A DNA stretch of 64,000 bases, from positions 186,001 to 250,000 of the forward strand of contig NZ_JAKVTG010000001.1 of the NCBI RefSeq assembly GCF_022489025.1, given 5' to 3'. The DNA is from Planococcus halocryophilus (GTDB lineage Bacteria; Bacillota; Bacilli; Bacillales_A; Planococcaceae). This document shows, in pieces, positions 1 through 7,904 of this stretch. Position 1 is the stretch's first letter, and each line of letters begins with the position of its first letter. Made by a program: the position numbers and the translations under genes. The notes below the pieces were generated by a model that saw only the letters and a program-made list of their open reading frames with translations, was not told the DNA's origin and ran no database searches.

Positions 1-337
1 CATAGTCAGCTTCGTCAAGTGGGAATGTTTCAACCCGCATAAATACAGCTGTGTTATCTGCTACATATAGAACATCTTTATTTGGTTCTTCTGCAGTGAG
101 TTCATACCCATCTTGAACATAAAGTTCATAATTTTGTCCATCACTTTGTGTCAGTGTCCCAGATGGTTCAGTTGGTTCTGTTGATTCACCTTCATCAGGC
201 GTTGACTGCTCTTCTGTAGGCGTTTGTTCAGTAGATTCTACAGGCTCAGCGACTGTTTCTTCATCACGAGATAAACAAGCTGTGAGCAACAAGCTAACCA
301 CCATAACGGATGACAATAAAAATAAGTTCTTCTTCAT
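1..337 (-). CDS. Putative lipoprotein, 3' part beyond window
   Basis: The reading frame is open from an ATG at 337 to the window edge (about 112 residues visible), so the gene is cut off. The protein begins with a short basic stretch and a hydrophobic segment ending in the lipobox LTAC with Cys21, so it should be exported, lipidated and anchored outside the membrane. Residues ~25-60 are a Glu/Thr/Pro/Ser-rich linker, followed by the start of a folded domain with many acidic and aromatic residues that I do not recognise. A strong Shine-Dalgarno (AAGGAGGAA) lies 6 bases before the ATG. It follows the CPBP gene by 60 bp on the same strand and may be co-transcribed with it. Function unknown. Confidence 0.75.
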   Translation of the reverse strand, partial: MKKNLFLLSSVMVVSLLLTACLSRDEETVAEPVESTEQTPTEEQSTPDEGESTEPTEPSGTLTQSDGQNYELYVQDGYELTAEEPNKDVLYVADNTAVFMRVETFPLDEADY

Positions 338-343
338 AAAAAA

Positions 344-390
344 ATTCCTCCTTAGCTGGTTTGTCTATTAGACGTCCAAGTAGGAGGAAT
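344..390 (-). promoter_or_regulatory. Inverted repeat covering the lipoprotein Shine-Dalgarno
   Basis: On the leftward transcript, AUUCCUCCU (from 390-382) is the exact complement of AGGAGGAAU (from 352-344), which contains the ribosome-binding site of the lipoprotein gene starting at 337. The 29-base loop holds a small second stem (GUCU/AGAC, 373-363). The structure would hide the ribosome-binding site. Whether it works as a switch is inference. Confidence 0.45.
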
Positions 391-397
391 GTTTCAC

Positions 398-1012
398 TTA
401 AATAGATAATGGCATAATCAGAAACAGTAAGACAATCATGACCAAGTGAGCAACGATAATGACCGGTAAGCTTTTTTTCCATTCATAAAGAAATCCTAGA
501 ATTAAGCTGACAACAATACCAGCTAAAGCACCAAACCAAAATCCACCCAATGCTAGCGCTAATCCAAATAAAATTGAGCTAGCTAGAATCGCGATAGGGG
601 TAGAGGCATATTGTTTTAGCTTTTGTTGTACTAAGCCTCTCCAAAAAATTTCTTCGCCTGGTACGATGATAAACATTAGCAACAAGTAATGCCAAATCGA
701 GACAGGTGAGAATCTAGAAAGAAACCTTTCAATCGAGTTAGCGACGTTAAGTGGAGTCAAGAGCAATAATTGGTAACCAGCGATAAAGATACCGTATAAA
801 AGTGCGCCGAAAATTATACCGTAAACCAATGATTTCCAAGTAGCGAGTTCATCGAAGATTTTAACGAATATGATAGCGAGAGACATAAGAATCAGCGTCG
901 CAAATGTGTACATATACCAAAAGATCGCAGTATTTTCAAAGGCTAAATTATACAAAAAGAAAGCCAGTGGCAGCATCAAGATTAAAGGATGCCGTTTTAA
1001 AAAGTTAATCAT
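398..1012 (-). CDS. CPBP family membrane protein, motifs partly degenerate
   Basis: A 204-residue protein with about six hydrophobic segments, of the CPBP (CAAX protease / bacteriocin-processing) superfamily of membrane glutamic proteases. Motif 1 is intact: EEIFWR with Glu120, Glu121 and Arg125. Motif 2 (normally Phe-x-x-x-His) reads FGLAL near residue 149, so the catalytic His appears to be Leu. Motif 3 has His189 but lacks the usual Asn/Asp four residues later. Either activity is lost or the protein is a divergent scaffold or immunity-type member. The start has a good Shine-Dalgarno (TTAGGAGGATTAC before ATG). A leftward lipoprotein gene follows. Family assignment is firm; substrate unknown. 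Confidence 0.8.
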   Translation of the reverse strand: MINFLKRHPLILMLPLAFFLYNLAFENTAIFWYMYTFATLILMSLAIIFVKIFDELATWKSLVYGIIFGALLYGIFIAGYQLLLLTPLNVANSIERFLSRFSPVSIWHYLLLMFIIVPGEEIFWRGLVQQKLKQYASTPIAILASSILFGLALALGGFWFGALAGIVVSLILGFLYEWKKSLPVIIVAHLVMIVLLFLIMPLSI

Positions 1013-1109
1013 GTAATCCTCCTAAATTTAAAGCCATGGAGACTTTTTTGACAAAGATGTCTAAGTTGTTTTCTTGCTGTATACTATTTTCTAGAACAGG
1101 TTTTCATAG

Positions 1110-1142
1110 ACTGTTTAAAGCCGTTTCGTACACTGTTTAAAG
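1110..1142. repeat. Direct repeat ACTGTTTAAAG, 22-bp period
   Basis: ACTGTTTAAAG occurs at 1110-1120 and again, identically, at 1132-1142. The 22-bp period places both copies on the same face of the helix. The pair lies between the divergent CPBP gene and the operon starting at 1214, where a regulator could bind. No known box is matched. Confidence 0.4.
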
Positions 1143-1213
1143 TCAATATTTATCATCCGTTTAGTATTATAACAGAATAGCTTAGCAAAACTAAGGCAAA
1201 AGGAGAATAATTC

Positions 1214-1402
1214 ATGACTGATTACAACCAGCAACTAGAAGATTTAAAAAATGGCATTGTCGAATCAATCACAATCGAAAAAGAAGACTTTTTAGAATTT
1301 CGGACAGTTTTGATTGGACGTGAGGATTTTAAGCATTTTCGTGGCACAGCCTATCATCATGGCACAACTGTTTACACATACACGATAGAGCCGTCAAAAT
1401 AA
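1214..1402 (+). CDS. Small conserved-looking hypothetical protein (62 aa)
   Basis: A 62-residue soluble, charged protein without signal peptide or membrane segment; I do not recognise its family. The N-terminal half is acidic and probably helical, the C-terminal half is rich in His, Tyr and Thr and probably beta. The Shine-Dalgarno AAAAGGAGAATAATTC stands well placed before the ATG, and the stop is only 27 bp before the MoxR gene, so it is probably the first gene of that operon. The good ribosome site and operon position support a real gene; no function can be assigned. Confidence 0.65.
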   Translation: MTDYNQQLEDLKNGIVESITIEKEDFLEFRTVLIGREDFKHFRGTAYHHGTTVYTYTIEPSK

Positions 1403-1429
1403 GGTTAAAACAGGAAGCGGGGAGAATAT

Positions 1430-2365
1430 GTGGAGAATTTAACACAAGTGAAAGCGCAATTAAATCGATTGGTCGTAGGCAGGGAAAAAGAAATAGACTT
1501 TATGCTAATTGCTTTAATTCAAGGGGGGCACGTCTTGCTTGAAAGTGTACCGGGTTCAGGCAAGACGTGGATGGCCAAAGCATTTGCAGGATCATTTGCA
1601 GGTCAGTTTCAACGAATTCAGTTTACGCCAGATGTTTTGCCGTCAGACGTGACAGGCATTCGCTTTTTTAATCCAAAAACACAAGAGTTTGAACTACGAG
1701 CAGGTCCAGTGCAAACCAATTTATTATTAGCTGATGAAATCAATCGCGCAACTCCGAGGACGCAGTCAAGTCTGTTAGAATCGATGGAAGAAAAACAAGC
1801 GACAATCGATGGAGATACGCTTCAATTACCAAATCCATTTATCGTCATCGCAACTCAAAATCCTGTCGAATCGCAACAAGGAACTTTTCCACTTCCTGCA
1901 GCGCAACTAGATCGTTTTTTATTCCGATTAGAAATTGGTTATCCAACATATGAAGAAGAACTTTCGATTATCCGGAACTTTCGTGATAACGTATCTCATA
2001 AAAAAGAAATTTTACCAGTCGCTTCCGTTACAGATGTACAGCAATGGCATTTAGATGCAGGTCAAGTATCTGTACATGAAGACATCGAAACGTATATTTT
2101 GTCGCTAGTCCGCGCGACTCGCGAACATCCGGCAATTGAACTTGGCTTAAGTTCAAGAGCAGCTTTGGCACTTGTTCATGCAGCGCAAGGTAAAGCATTT
2201 ATAGAAGGACGAAATTTTGTGACGCCAGATGACGTCAAATACATACTCGAACCGGTAGCTGTTCACCGTTTAATGCTGACAGCTGAAGGAATGCTCGTTC
2301 AGGAACCGGTTGCGATTTTACGTGAAATTGTAAATTCGGTTTCTTCTCCGGTAGAGGCATTTTAG
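1430..2365 (+). CDS. MoxR-family AAA+ ATPase (first copy; YeaC-like)
   Basis: A 311-residue AAA+ ATPase of the MoxR family, thought to act as chaperones that remodel or insert metal cofactors into VWA-domain partners. Walker A PGSGKT is at 41-46, Walker B LLADEIN at 99-105, sensor-1 ATQN at 141-144, and an AAA lid domain fills the C-terminal third. The start is GTG at 1430, because the overlapping ATG at 1428 runs into a stop after four codons; GGGGAG stands 7 bases upstream. The next gene begins at the base after its stop, and a DUF58 protein is the usual MoxR partner. B. subtilis has the comparable set yeaC-yeaD-yebA. A second MoxR is encoded at 17995. Confidence 0.9.
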   Translation: MENLTQVKAQLNRLVVGREKEIDFMLIALIQGGHVLLESVPGSGKTWMAKAFAGSFAGQFQRIQFTPDVLPSDVTGIRFFNPKTQEFELRAGPVQTNLLLADEINRATPRTQSSLLESMEEKQATIDGDTLQLPNPFIVIATQNPVESQQGTFPLPAAQLDRFLFRLEIGYPTYEEELSIIRNFRDNVSHKKEILPVASVTDVQQWHLDAGQVSVHEDIETYILSLVRATREHPAIELGLSSRAALALVHAAQGKAFIEGRNFVTPDDVKYILEPVAVHRLMLTAEGMLVQEPVAILREIVNSVSSPVEAF

Positions 2366-3520
2366 ATGGTGTGGATGCGCCATGATGATGACTTAAAAAA
2401 CATGAAATGGGTATTGGGCTTTTTACTTGTGTTGTTCTTTATAGCTATGGTGTTTTTACAATTTACTGCGGCAGCGGTCATTGTTTTTGTTGGTACAGTA
2501 GTAGGTTTGCAATTGTTTTATTTGAAGCAAGCCGGTACAAAATTAGTTTTTCAAAACAATCGCATGCGCAAACGTGTGCTTTATGATGGTGAGTCATCTT
2601 GGCAGCTGGTTTTTAAAAATGATGGCTTACCTATCTGGGGTGGTCAATTAAAAATTTGGTTTCATCATGCAGTGGAACCAATAGAGGAGCAACGGATAAG
2701 TACTGGAGATTTAGTAGAGCTTGAACTCCCTTTCACAATTGGTCATAACGAAACAATTGAACTAAATGTACCAGTCACAGGAAAGAAAAGAGGAATATCC
2801 CGCCTTACTAAAATGGAAGTGCTCATACCACAGCCATTTGGCGAAGGCAGTGTGACACTGGAGTACCAGCCTAGAATCTTGCAGGAGCAACTCGTGTTTC
2901 CAAAACTTCAGAAGTACCCTTTTGGTTATATGCCGTCTCCACAAAAACCAGGCGAATTCAATTTGAAGCATTCTTTATTTGATGACGCCTTTCAACCCAT
3001 TGGTACACGTGATTATGTTTCTACAGATCAATTCAATCAAATTCACTGGAAAGCCAGTGTGAGAATGCAAAATTATCAAACCAAAATCTTTTCTCAAGTT
3101 GCAAATGAAACGATGCTTTTTGCATTGAATATTTCTGCGTATTATGGCACGATTCACGATTTAGAAGACCGAATCGAAGAACTCGCTTCGTATATCGAGA
3201 ATTGTTTTAATACAGGTGTGCCTTATGCGATAGCAATCAATATTCGTTCAGCTGGCAAGATGCCGTATTTATACTTGTCTACAGGACAAGGACAAAAACA
3301 GCGTCAACAAGCATTAGAGTTGCTATCGGTCATTTCTAAAAATAATGCAACACTGGCTTTTAGCACCATGTTAGGGCATTTGGATATCCATAAAGAATTA
3401 CCTTATACCACATACCTTTTAACCGATAAACCAGAAGAAGCTCTTCGTTTTATTAAGAAATGGAGCAGGCAAACTCAGTTGACTGTTTTACCAGGTAGAA
3501 AGGAACGTGATTTGGCATGA
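2366..3520 (+). CDS. DUF58 protein, membrane-anchored (YeaD-like)
   Basis: A 384-residue protein with two hydrophobic segments near residues 15-50 and a soluble domain after them. The DUF58 core is around residues 205-240, where RDYVSTDQFNQIHWKAS corresponds to the family's R-x-Y-x-x-x-D-x-x-x-x-I-x-W box. Unlike the DUF58 protein at 18984, it has no D-x-S-x-S metal-ion site after this box, so the VWA-like fold is probably not metal-binding. It starts directly after the MoxR stop and overlaps the next gene by 4 bp, so the three proteins are translationally coupled. Role inferred: partner of the MoxR ATPase at the membrane. Confidence 0.85.
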   Translation: MVWMRHDDDLKNMKWVLGFLLVLFFIAMVFLQFTAAAVIVFVGTVVGLQLFYLKQAGTKLVFQNNRMRKRVLYDGESSWQLVFKNDGLPIWGGQLKIWFHHAVEPIEEQRISTGDLVELELPFTIGHNETIELNVPVTGKKRGISRLTKMEVLIPQPFGEGSVTLEYQPRILQEQLVFPKLQKYPFGYMPSPQKPGEFNLKHSLFDDAFQPIGTRDYVSTDQFNQIHWKASVRMQNYQTKIFSQVANETMLFALNISAYYGTIHDLEDRIEELASYIENCFNTGVPYAIAINIRSAGKMPYLYLSTGQGQKQRQQALELLSVISKNNATLAFSTMLGHLDIHKELPYTTYLLTDKPEEALRFIKKWSRQTQLTVLPGRKERDLA

Positions 3521-4728
3521 CATCCCGCTTTATCTCGTTTCGTTATTTTATGTTGGATGCTTTTATCATTTCCTTAGTGCTTGTCTTTATCGATCAACCA
3601 ATTGCATGGCGTTGGATAGCAATAGCTTTGCTCGTTTCAAGCAGTGCTTATTTATTGTTTTCAACATATGCTTATCGTTTAATAGTAGGAATTGGGATCT
3701 CTTTAATGGCAACACTAGTGATGTGGTTTGTGGGAATCCCGTTATGGCTAGCGCTGCTTTTAGGTATACTCATTATTTACATGCTCCATGGAAGGTTTGC
3801 AGTATTCTATAATGGATTTAGTGACGATCATCATTTCTTGATAAAATTTATTGTGGTTTTCAGCGTTTGCTGGGTTATTCTTTTGTTAAATCCTGAAGCG
3901 CAGTCAACTCAGTCGCTTTTTACCATTGTTCCTGTGGCAGTCCTATTTTATACAGTCTCTCATGTGATGTATCTATACGGTTTTTCTAAATCTGAGGGTG
4001 CGCGATTTTCTCAACTAGCTAATGCATTGATTGCTCTTTTTAGTATGGCTAGTGTTGCAGCGATTGTTACTTTTTATATCGCTGATGAAGTACGCCGCGG
4101 ACTAGGCTGGGTTGTTGGCGGAGCCATTCGTCTCCTATTTTGGCCGCTCGCTCTTTTGATGGAGCAAGTCACAGAGTTTTTAGCAGGCTTATCGACAGAA
4201 GAAGAAATGCAAGAAACGATAAGTAAGCTAGGCCCAGATGAAAAAATGGTGCAAAACGATCAGCCCATATATGAAGCGGTGGCGACAGATTATCCGGTAG
4301 AAATGTTGTTAGGGCTTGTCATCTTGAGTTGCATAATTGTACTCATCTTGTGGCTGAGAAAAACAAAGCCAGAGTTACAAGAGCCAGTACAAGAAAATAG
4401 TAATAGCACAAAGAGATATAATCATCAATCAACAAAACCAGTTGTTTCGGTTGCCACAAAACCTTTAGAAAATCGAATGGATTTGCATCAAATTAGAGAA
4501 GTTTTTCGTGAACTTGAAAAAACAGCTAAAGAGCAAAATCTTGGAAGAGAAAAGTACGAAACAATACGGGAATGGATAGCTCGGATGAAGTGGGACGTCT
4601 CCGATTCTTTTTACCACACATACGACCGGGTCCGATATGGTGATAAACAGTTACCTGAGTTACAAGTTGCAGAATTTATTATGGACATCCAAAAAATAAA
4701 AAATGATTATTTAAAAGAAAATGTTTAA
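3517..4728 (+). CDS. Polytopic membrane protein with C-terminal DUF4129, no transglutaminase core
   Basis: A 403-residue protein with about eight membrane segments in the first 200 residues, one more near 265-285, and a soluble tail from ~320 that matches the DUF4129 region seen at the end of TgpA/YebA-type proteins. Family members such as B. subtilis YebA are over 700 residues and carry an extracellular transglutaminase-like domain between the membrane part and DUF4129. Here that domain is missing: residues ~205-260 between the membrane regions are short, and no Cys-His-Asp set is visible. The ATG overlaps the DUF58 stop (ATGA). Last gene of the operon, followed by a terminator. No frameshift is visible, so the short form looks native. 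Confidence 0.8.
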   Translation: MTSRFISFRYFMLDAFIISLVLVFIDQPIAWRWIAIALLVSSSAYLLFSTYAYRLIVGIGISLMATLVMWFVGIPLWLALLLGILIIYMLHGRFAVFYNGFSDDHHFLIKFIVVFSVCWVILLLNPEAQSTQSLFTIVPVAVLFYTVSHVMYLYGFSKSEGARFSQLANALIALFSMASVAAIVTFYIADEVRRGLGWVVGGAIRLLFWPLALLMEQVTEFLAGLSTEEEMQETISKLGPDEKMVQNDQPIYEAVATDYPVEMLLGLVILSCIIVLILWLRKTKPELQEPVQENSNSTKRYNHQSTKPVVSVATKPLENRMDLHQIREVFRELEKTAKEQNLGREKYETIREWIARMKWDVSDSFYHTYDRVRYGDKQLPELQVAEFIMDIQKIKNDYLKENV

Positions 4729-4790
4729 AGTCTTTTCAAGAGGGGGATAATATACTTGAACACAGCAACATTCTCATTTCCCCCTTTTGT

Positions 4791-4822
4791 GGTCGGTCCG
4801 TTTACGGATCGGCTTCTTTTTT
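4791..4822 (+). terminator. Rho-independent terminator after the first MoxR operon
   Basis: GTCGGTCCG and CGGATCGGC form a 9-bp stem (two G-T pairs) with loop TTTA, followed by TTC and a run of ten T. It ends the operon 1214-4728. Confidence 0.85.
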
Positions 4823-4945
4823 TTTTGCATTTTTTCTTTGATGTCCATTTTTGACCGTCTCTTTACTGTCATTTTACGTTCTTATAAGTGTATATCTTGT
4901 AGAATTTTGCTAGACTGTAATTGAAACTAAAAGGAGGACATACAT

Positions 4946-5806
4946 ATGAAGCTTGGTTTTATCGGAACTGGTGTTATGGGGAATAGCTTAGTAAAGCATT
5001 TACTCGATGATCAGCATGAAGTTTCTATCTATACACGTACCGCTCAAAAAGCAAAGAATTTAATAGAAGCCGGTGCAGTTCTTGTTGATTCCCCTCAGAA
5101 AGTCGCTGAAACTAGTGAAGTGATTTTTACAATGGTTGGTTATCCTTCCGATGTAGAACAAGTTTATTTTGGTGAACAAGGATTATTAGAAAATGCAAAA
5201 AAAGGAACGATTCTTGTTGATATGACTACTTCGCAGCCACAACTAGCTCAACGTATTTTTGAAGCGGCTACTGAAAAAGAGCTTTATGCATTAGATGCTC
5301 CTGTATCCGGAGGAGATATCGGTGCTAAAAATGGTGTCCTATCCATTATGATTGGTGGAGAAAAAGAAGTTTACAAGAAAATTTTGCCTATCCTTAATTT
5401 GTTTGGAGAAAATATTGTATTCCAAGGCCCAGCAGGTTCAGGTCAGCATACCAAAATGTGTAACCAAATTAACATTGCTAGTAATATGATTGGCGTTTGC
5501 GAGTCGATTATTTATGCAAAAAAAGCAGGATTGGATCCTGAACGTGTATTGCGATCGATCTCTTCAGGTGCTGCAGGTTCATGGTCATTATCTAACTTAG
5601 CGCCAAAAATGATCAACGAAGATTTCCGACCAGGTTTTTACATAAAACATTTCATTAAAGATATGAAAATTGCAGCACAAGAAGCAGAGAACTGGGGATT
5701 AGATTTACCAGGACTGCGTATGTCATTAAGTATGTATGAAAAAATTGCAGCACAAGGTAATGAAGAAAATGGAACACAAGCTTTAATCGAGCATTACAAA
5801 TCATAA
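4946..5806 (+). CDS. ykwC: NAD(P)-dependent beta-hydroxyacid dehydrogenase YkwC
   Basis: A 286-residue dehydrogenase of the 3-hydroxyisobutyrate dehydrogenase / tartronate semialdehyde reductase family, very close to B. subtilis YkwC as I remember it. The Rossmann fingerprint GFIGTGVMG is at residues 4-12, the substrate-binding box DAPVSGGDIGAKNG at 117-130, and the cofactor/catalytic box GSGQHTKMCN at 165-174 with the catalytic Lys170. The physiological substrate of YkwC is not settled. The gene stands alone between two terminators, with AAAGGAGGAC before the ATG. Its neighbour ykyB on the opposite strand is the same as in B. subtilis. Confidence 0.9.
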   Translation: MKLGFIGTGVMGNSLVKHLLDDQHEVSIYTRTAQKAKNLIEAGAVLVDSPQKVAETSEVIFTMVGYPSDVEQVYFGEQGLLENAKKGTILVDMTTSQPQLAQRIFEAATEKELYALDAPVSGGDIGAKNGVLSIMIGGEKEVYKKILPILNLFGENIVFQGPAGSGQHTKMCNQINIASNMIGVCESIIYAKKAGLDPERVLRSISSGAAGSWSLSNLAPKMINEDFRPGFYIKHFIKDMKIAAQEAENWGLDLPGLRMSLSMYEKIAAQGNEENGTQALIEHYKS

Positions 5807-5844
5807 AAACAGCCGAAAACCTTTAAAGGTTTTCGGCTGTTTTT
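5805..5844. terminator. Bidirectional terminator between ykwC and ykyB
   Basis: A near-perfect palindrome: A5 then CAGCCGAAAACCTTT on the left and its complement ending in T5 on the right. It serves rightward ykwC and leftward ykyB. Confidence 0.92.
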
Positions 5845-5848
5845 GAAC

Positions 5849-6310
5849 TTAATCAAAATAAGATTTTTTTGGAGAATAAAAACGATCAATTTGTCTTGGC
5901 TGGTAGGCTTTAGAGAAATTGGAAGTTGTCGACTCTTTTTTTTGCGGTTCCAATCCGGTCAATGCTCGTAAAATCTCTTTGGCCACTTTTAAATTCATGC
6001 GACTTGGCGGATTGCGGTAAGTATCGTCCAAGTGACCTAAATGTTCAAGTGAGGCGAAATCTTCTTTTTTCGGGAGCATGTGAAAATAATAATTGCCGCA
6101 TTTAACGAGGACGGAAGATTGTTGTTGACTTTTCTGAGGGTTTTTACTGAAGTGTAAACCAATTTTTAATGCACGCTGTTTTTCAATCATCAAATTTAAT
6201 GCTTCTTTTTTAAGAGCATATAAATATTGATTATCAGGAGCGGTTTTTGCGTGCCGGTTAACTGTGAAAATGGCTTGCGCGATATCTGAATCTGATTTAG
6301 CAGTTGGCAT
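5849..6310 (-). CDS. ykyB: YkyB family protein
   Basis: A basic soluble protein of 153 residues resembling B. subtilis YkyB, with the conserved blocks FTVNRHAKTAPDNQYLY and IGLHFSKNPQKSQQQSSVLV. No function is known for the family. The frame is open to an ATG at 6331, but that codon has no ribosome site; GAAGGGAATGAG lies upstream of the second ATG at 6310, which I take as the start. It is convergent with ykwC, as in B. subtilis. Confidence 0.85.
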   Translation of the reverse strand: MPTAKSDSDIAQAIFTVNRHAKTAPDNQYLYALKKEALNLMIEKQRALKIGLHFSKNPQKSQQQSSVLVKCGNYYFHMLPKKEDFASLEHLGHLDDTYRNPPSRMNLKVAKEILRALTGLEPQKKESTTSNFSKAYQPRQIDRFYSPKKSYFD

Positions 6311-6519
6311 GGACTCATTCCCTTCATCCAAATTAGTGGTAGTTCGCTATCATCATATCAAAATTTCCAGACACTGTATACCGAAGGAGCATATCTAATA
6401 AAAGGGAAAATCCATAGCTTTGTAGAACTCTATTAGTTAAGGTGAGAACGTCTGACCTGAATACTGGCAGATGAAAATCATTGGTCTAACTATAGATTCT
6501 AACAAAAGGGGATGTTTGT

Positions 6520-7287
6520 ATGTTTACAGATCAAACGATTATTGTTACTGGCGGATCAAGTGGTATGGGACTTCATATGGCTAAAAAATTTGCTTCAGAA
6601 GGAGCAAATGTAGTTATAACTGGACGGGATATGGAAAAATTGAACGAAGCTGTGAAAGCGATTTCAGGAGAACGTGGTTCGGTAGAAGTATTTCAAATGG
6701 ATGTGCGAGAGCCTGAACATGCGAAAGCAATGGTCAAGTTCGCTCACGATAAATTCGGAAGAGTGGATGGATTAGTTAATAATGCAGCTGGGAACTTTAT
6801 CGTTCATGCAGAAAAACTTTCACCGAATGGCTGGAAATCGGTAATTGATATCGTTTTGAACGGTACATTTTTCTGTTCTCATGCGGTCGGAAATTATTGG
6901 ATTGAGAACGGCACAAAAGGCAATATCATCAATATGCTTGCCACATATGCTTGGAATGCTGGTGCTGGAGTTGCTCACTCGGCAGCGGCTAAAGCAGGCG
7001 TTATGTCTTTAACTCGAACACTTGCTGTTGAATGGGGAACACAGTTTGGTATTCGGGTAAACGGGATTGCTCCTGGTCCAATCGAACGGACGGGTGGAGC
7101 TGAAAAGCTGTGGGAATCTGAAAAAGCAGCGAAACGGACATTGGAATCGATTCCATTAGGGAGACTCGGAAAGCCTGAAGAAGTGGCTGAACTTGCCGCA
7201 TTTATCATGTCTGAAAAAGCCTCGTATATGAATGGCGAAATCGTCACTTTGGACGGTGGACAATGGTTAAATAAATTTCCTTTTTAA
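6520..7287 (+). CDS. fadH: 2,4-dienoyl-CoA reductase (SDR family)
   Basis: A 255-residue short-chain dehydrogenase, close to B. subtilis FadH (YkuF), which reduces 2,4-dienoyl-CoA with NADPH during breakdown of unsaturated fatty acids. The cofactor motif TGGSSGMG is at 10-17 and NNAAGN at 87-92. The catalytic segment is HSAAAKAGV with Lys158; the classical Tyr of YxxxK is Ser154, which fits the dienoyl-CoA reductase subgroup rather than a defect. AAAAGGGGATG precedes the ATG. The position between ykyB and the CBS protein gene mirrors the B. subtilis ykuF-ykuL region. Confidence 0.88.
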   Translation: MFTDQTIIVTGGSSGMGLHMAKKFASEGANVVITGRDMEKLNEAVKAISGERGSVEVFQMDVREPEHAKAMVKFAHDKFGRVDGLVNNAAGNFIVHAEKLSPNGWKSVIDIVLNGTFFCSHAVGNYWIENGTKGNIINMLATYAWNAGAGVAHSAAAKAGVMSLTRTLAVEWGTQFGIRVNGIAPGPIERTGGAEKLWESEKAAKRTLESIPLGRLGKPEEVAELAAFIMSEKASYMNGEIVTLDGGQWLNKFPF

Positions 7288-7388
7288 GTAATTTGTAAAG
7301 GGAATTAAATAGTTTCAAACATGCCGATGTGTTATGATGAACCTAAACGGTGGCATTTAGTACAGGCGTTGTAAAAGGAGTAGAGTAC

Positions 7389-7832
7389 ATGATTTCATTA
7401 CCAAGCAAAGATTTTCTTGATACACCGATTGAAGACTATATCATCTCTTCCGAGAAAGTTGCACATGTTCAAGTCGGTAATAGTGCAGAACATGCATTAC
7501 TTGTTTTGACAAAGACTGGTTACTCGGCTATACCGGTTCTAGATTCAAAATATCGCTTTCGCGGTCTGATTAATGCACAACGAATAACTGACGCAATTCT
7601 TGGTTTAGACCATATAGAATACGAACGGCTTTCTGATATCCGCGTGGAAGAAATCATGGAAAAAGATCTTCCTTTGATCCACATTAATGAACGGTTTCAA
7701 AAAGCGCTAGATATGGTCATTAACCAAAATTTTCTTTGCATTGTGGATGATGAAGAAATGTTTATGGGAATCTTGACGCGGCGTGTCGTATTAAAGCAAT
7801 TAAAAAAACAACTTTATCAATTGAAAAAATAA
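7389..7832 (+). CDS. darB: Cyclic-di-AMP receptor DarB / CbpB (tandem CBS domains)
   Basis: A 147-residue protein made of two CBS domains (about 15-75 and 85-140), equivalent to B. subtilis YkuL/DarB and Listeria CbpB. In those organisms the protein without c-di-AMP binds the (p)ppGpp synthetase Rel and, in B. subtilis, pyruvate carboxylase; c-di-AMP releases it. PycA is encoded at 48153 here. The frame is open back to a GTG at 7350, but AAAAGGAGTAGAGTAC directly before the ATG at 7389 decides the start. A terminator follows. Confidence 0.88.
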   Translation: MISLPSKDFLDTPIEDYIISSEKVAHVQVGNSAEHALLVLTKTGYSAIPVLDSKYRFRGLINAQRITDAILGLDHIEYERLSDIRVEEIMEKDLPLIHINERFQKALDMVINQNFLCIVDDEEMFMGILTRRVVLKQLKKQLYQLKK

Positions 7833-7840
7833 ATGTAGAG

Positions 7841-7867
7841 AAGGTCTCGTCTTAGAGGCCTTTTTTA
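7841..7867 (+). terminator. Terminator after darB
   Basis: Stem AAGGTCTC / GAGGCCTT with one G-T pair, loop GTCTTA, then a run of T ending near 7866. Confidence 0.85.
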
Positions 7868-7904
7868 TGCTTAAAAGAAGATAGATCTTACTACTTATAA
7901 ATGT

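Noticed and set aside
6975-7247. Leftward open frames inside fadH
   Set aside because: They are antisense shadows of a well-supported gene, without ribosome sites.
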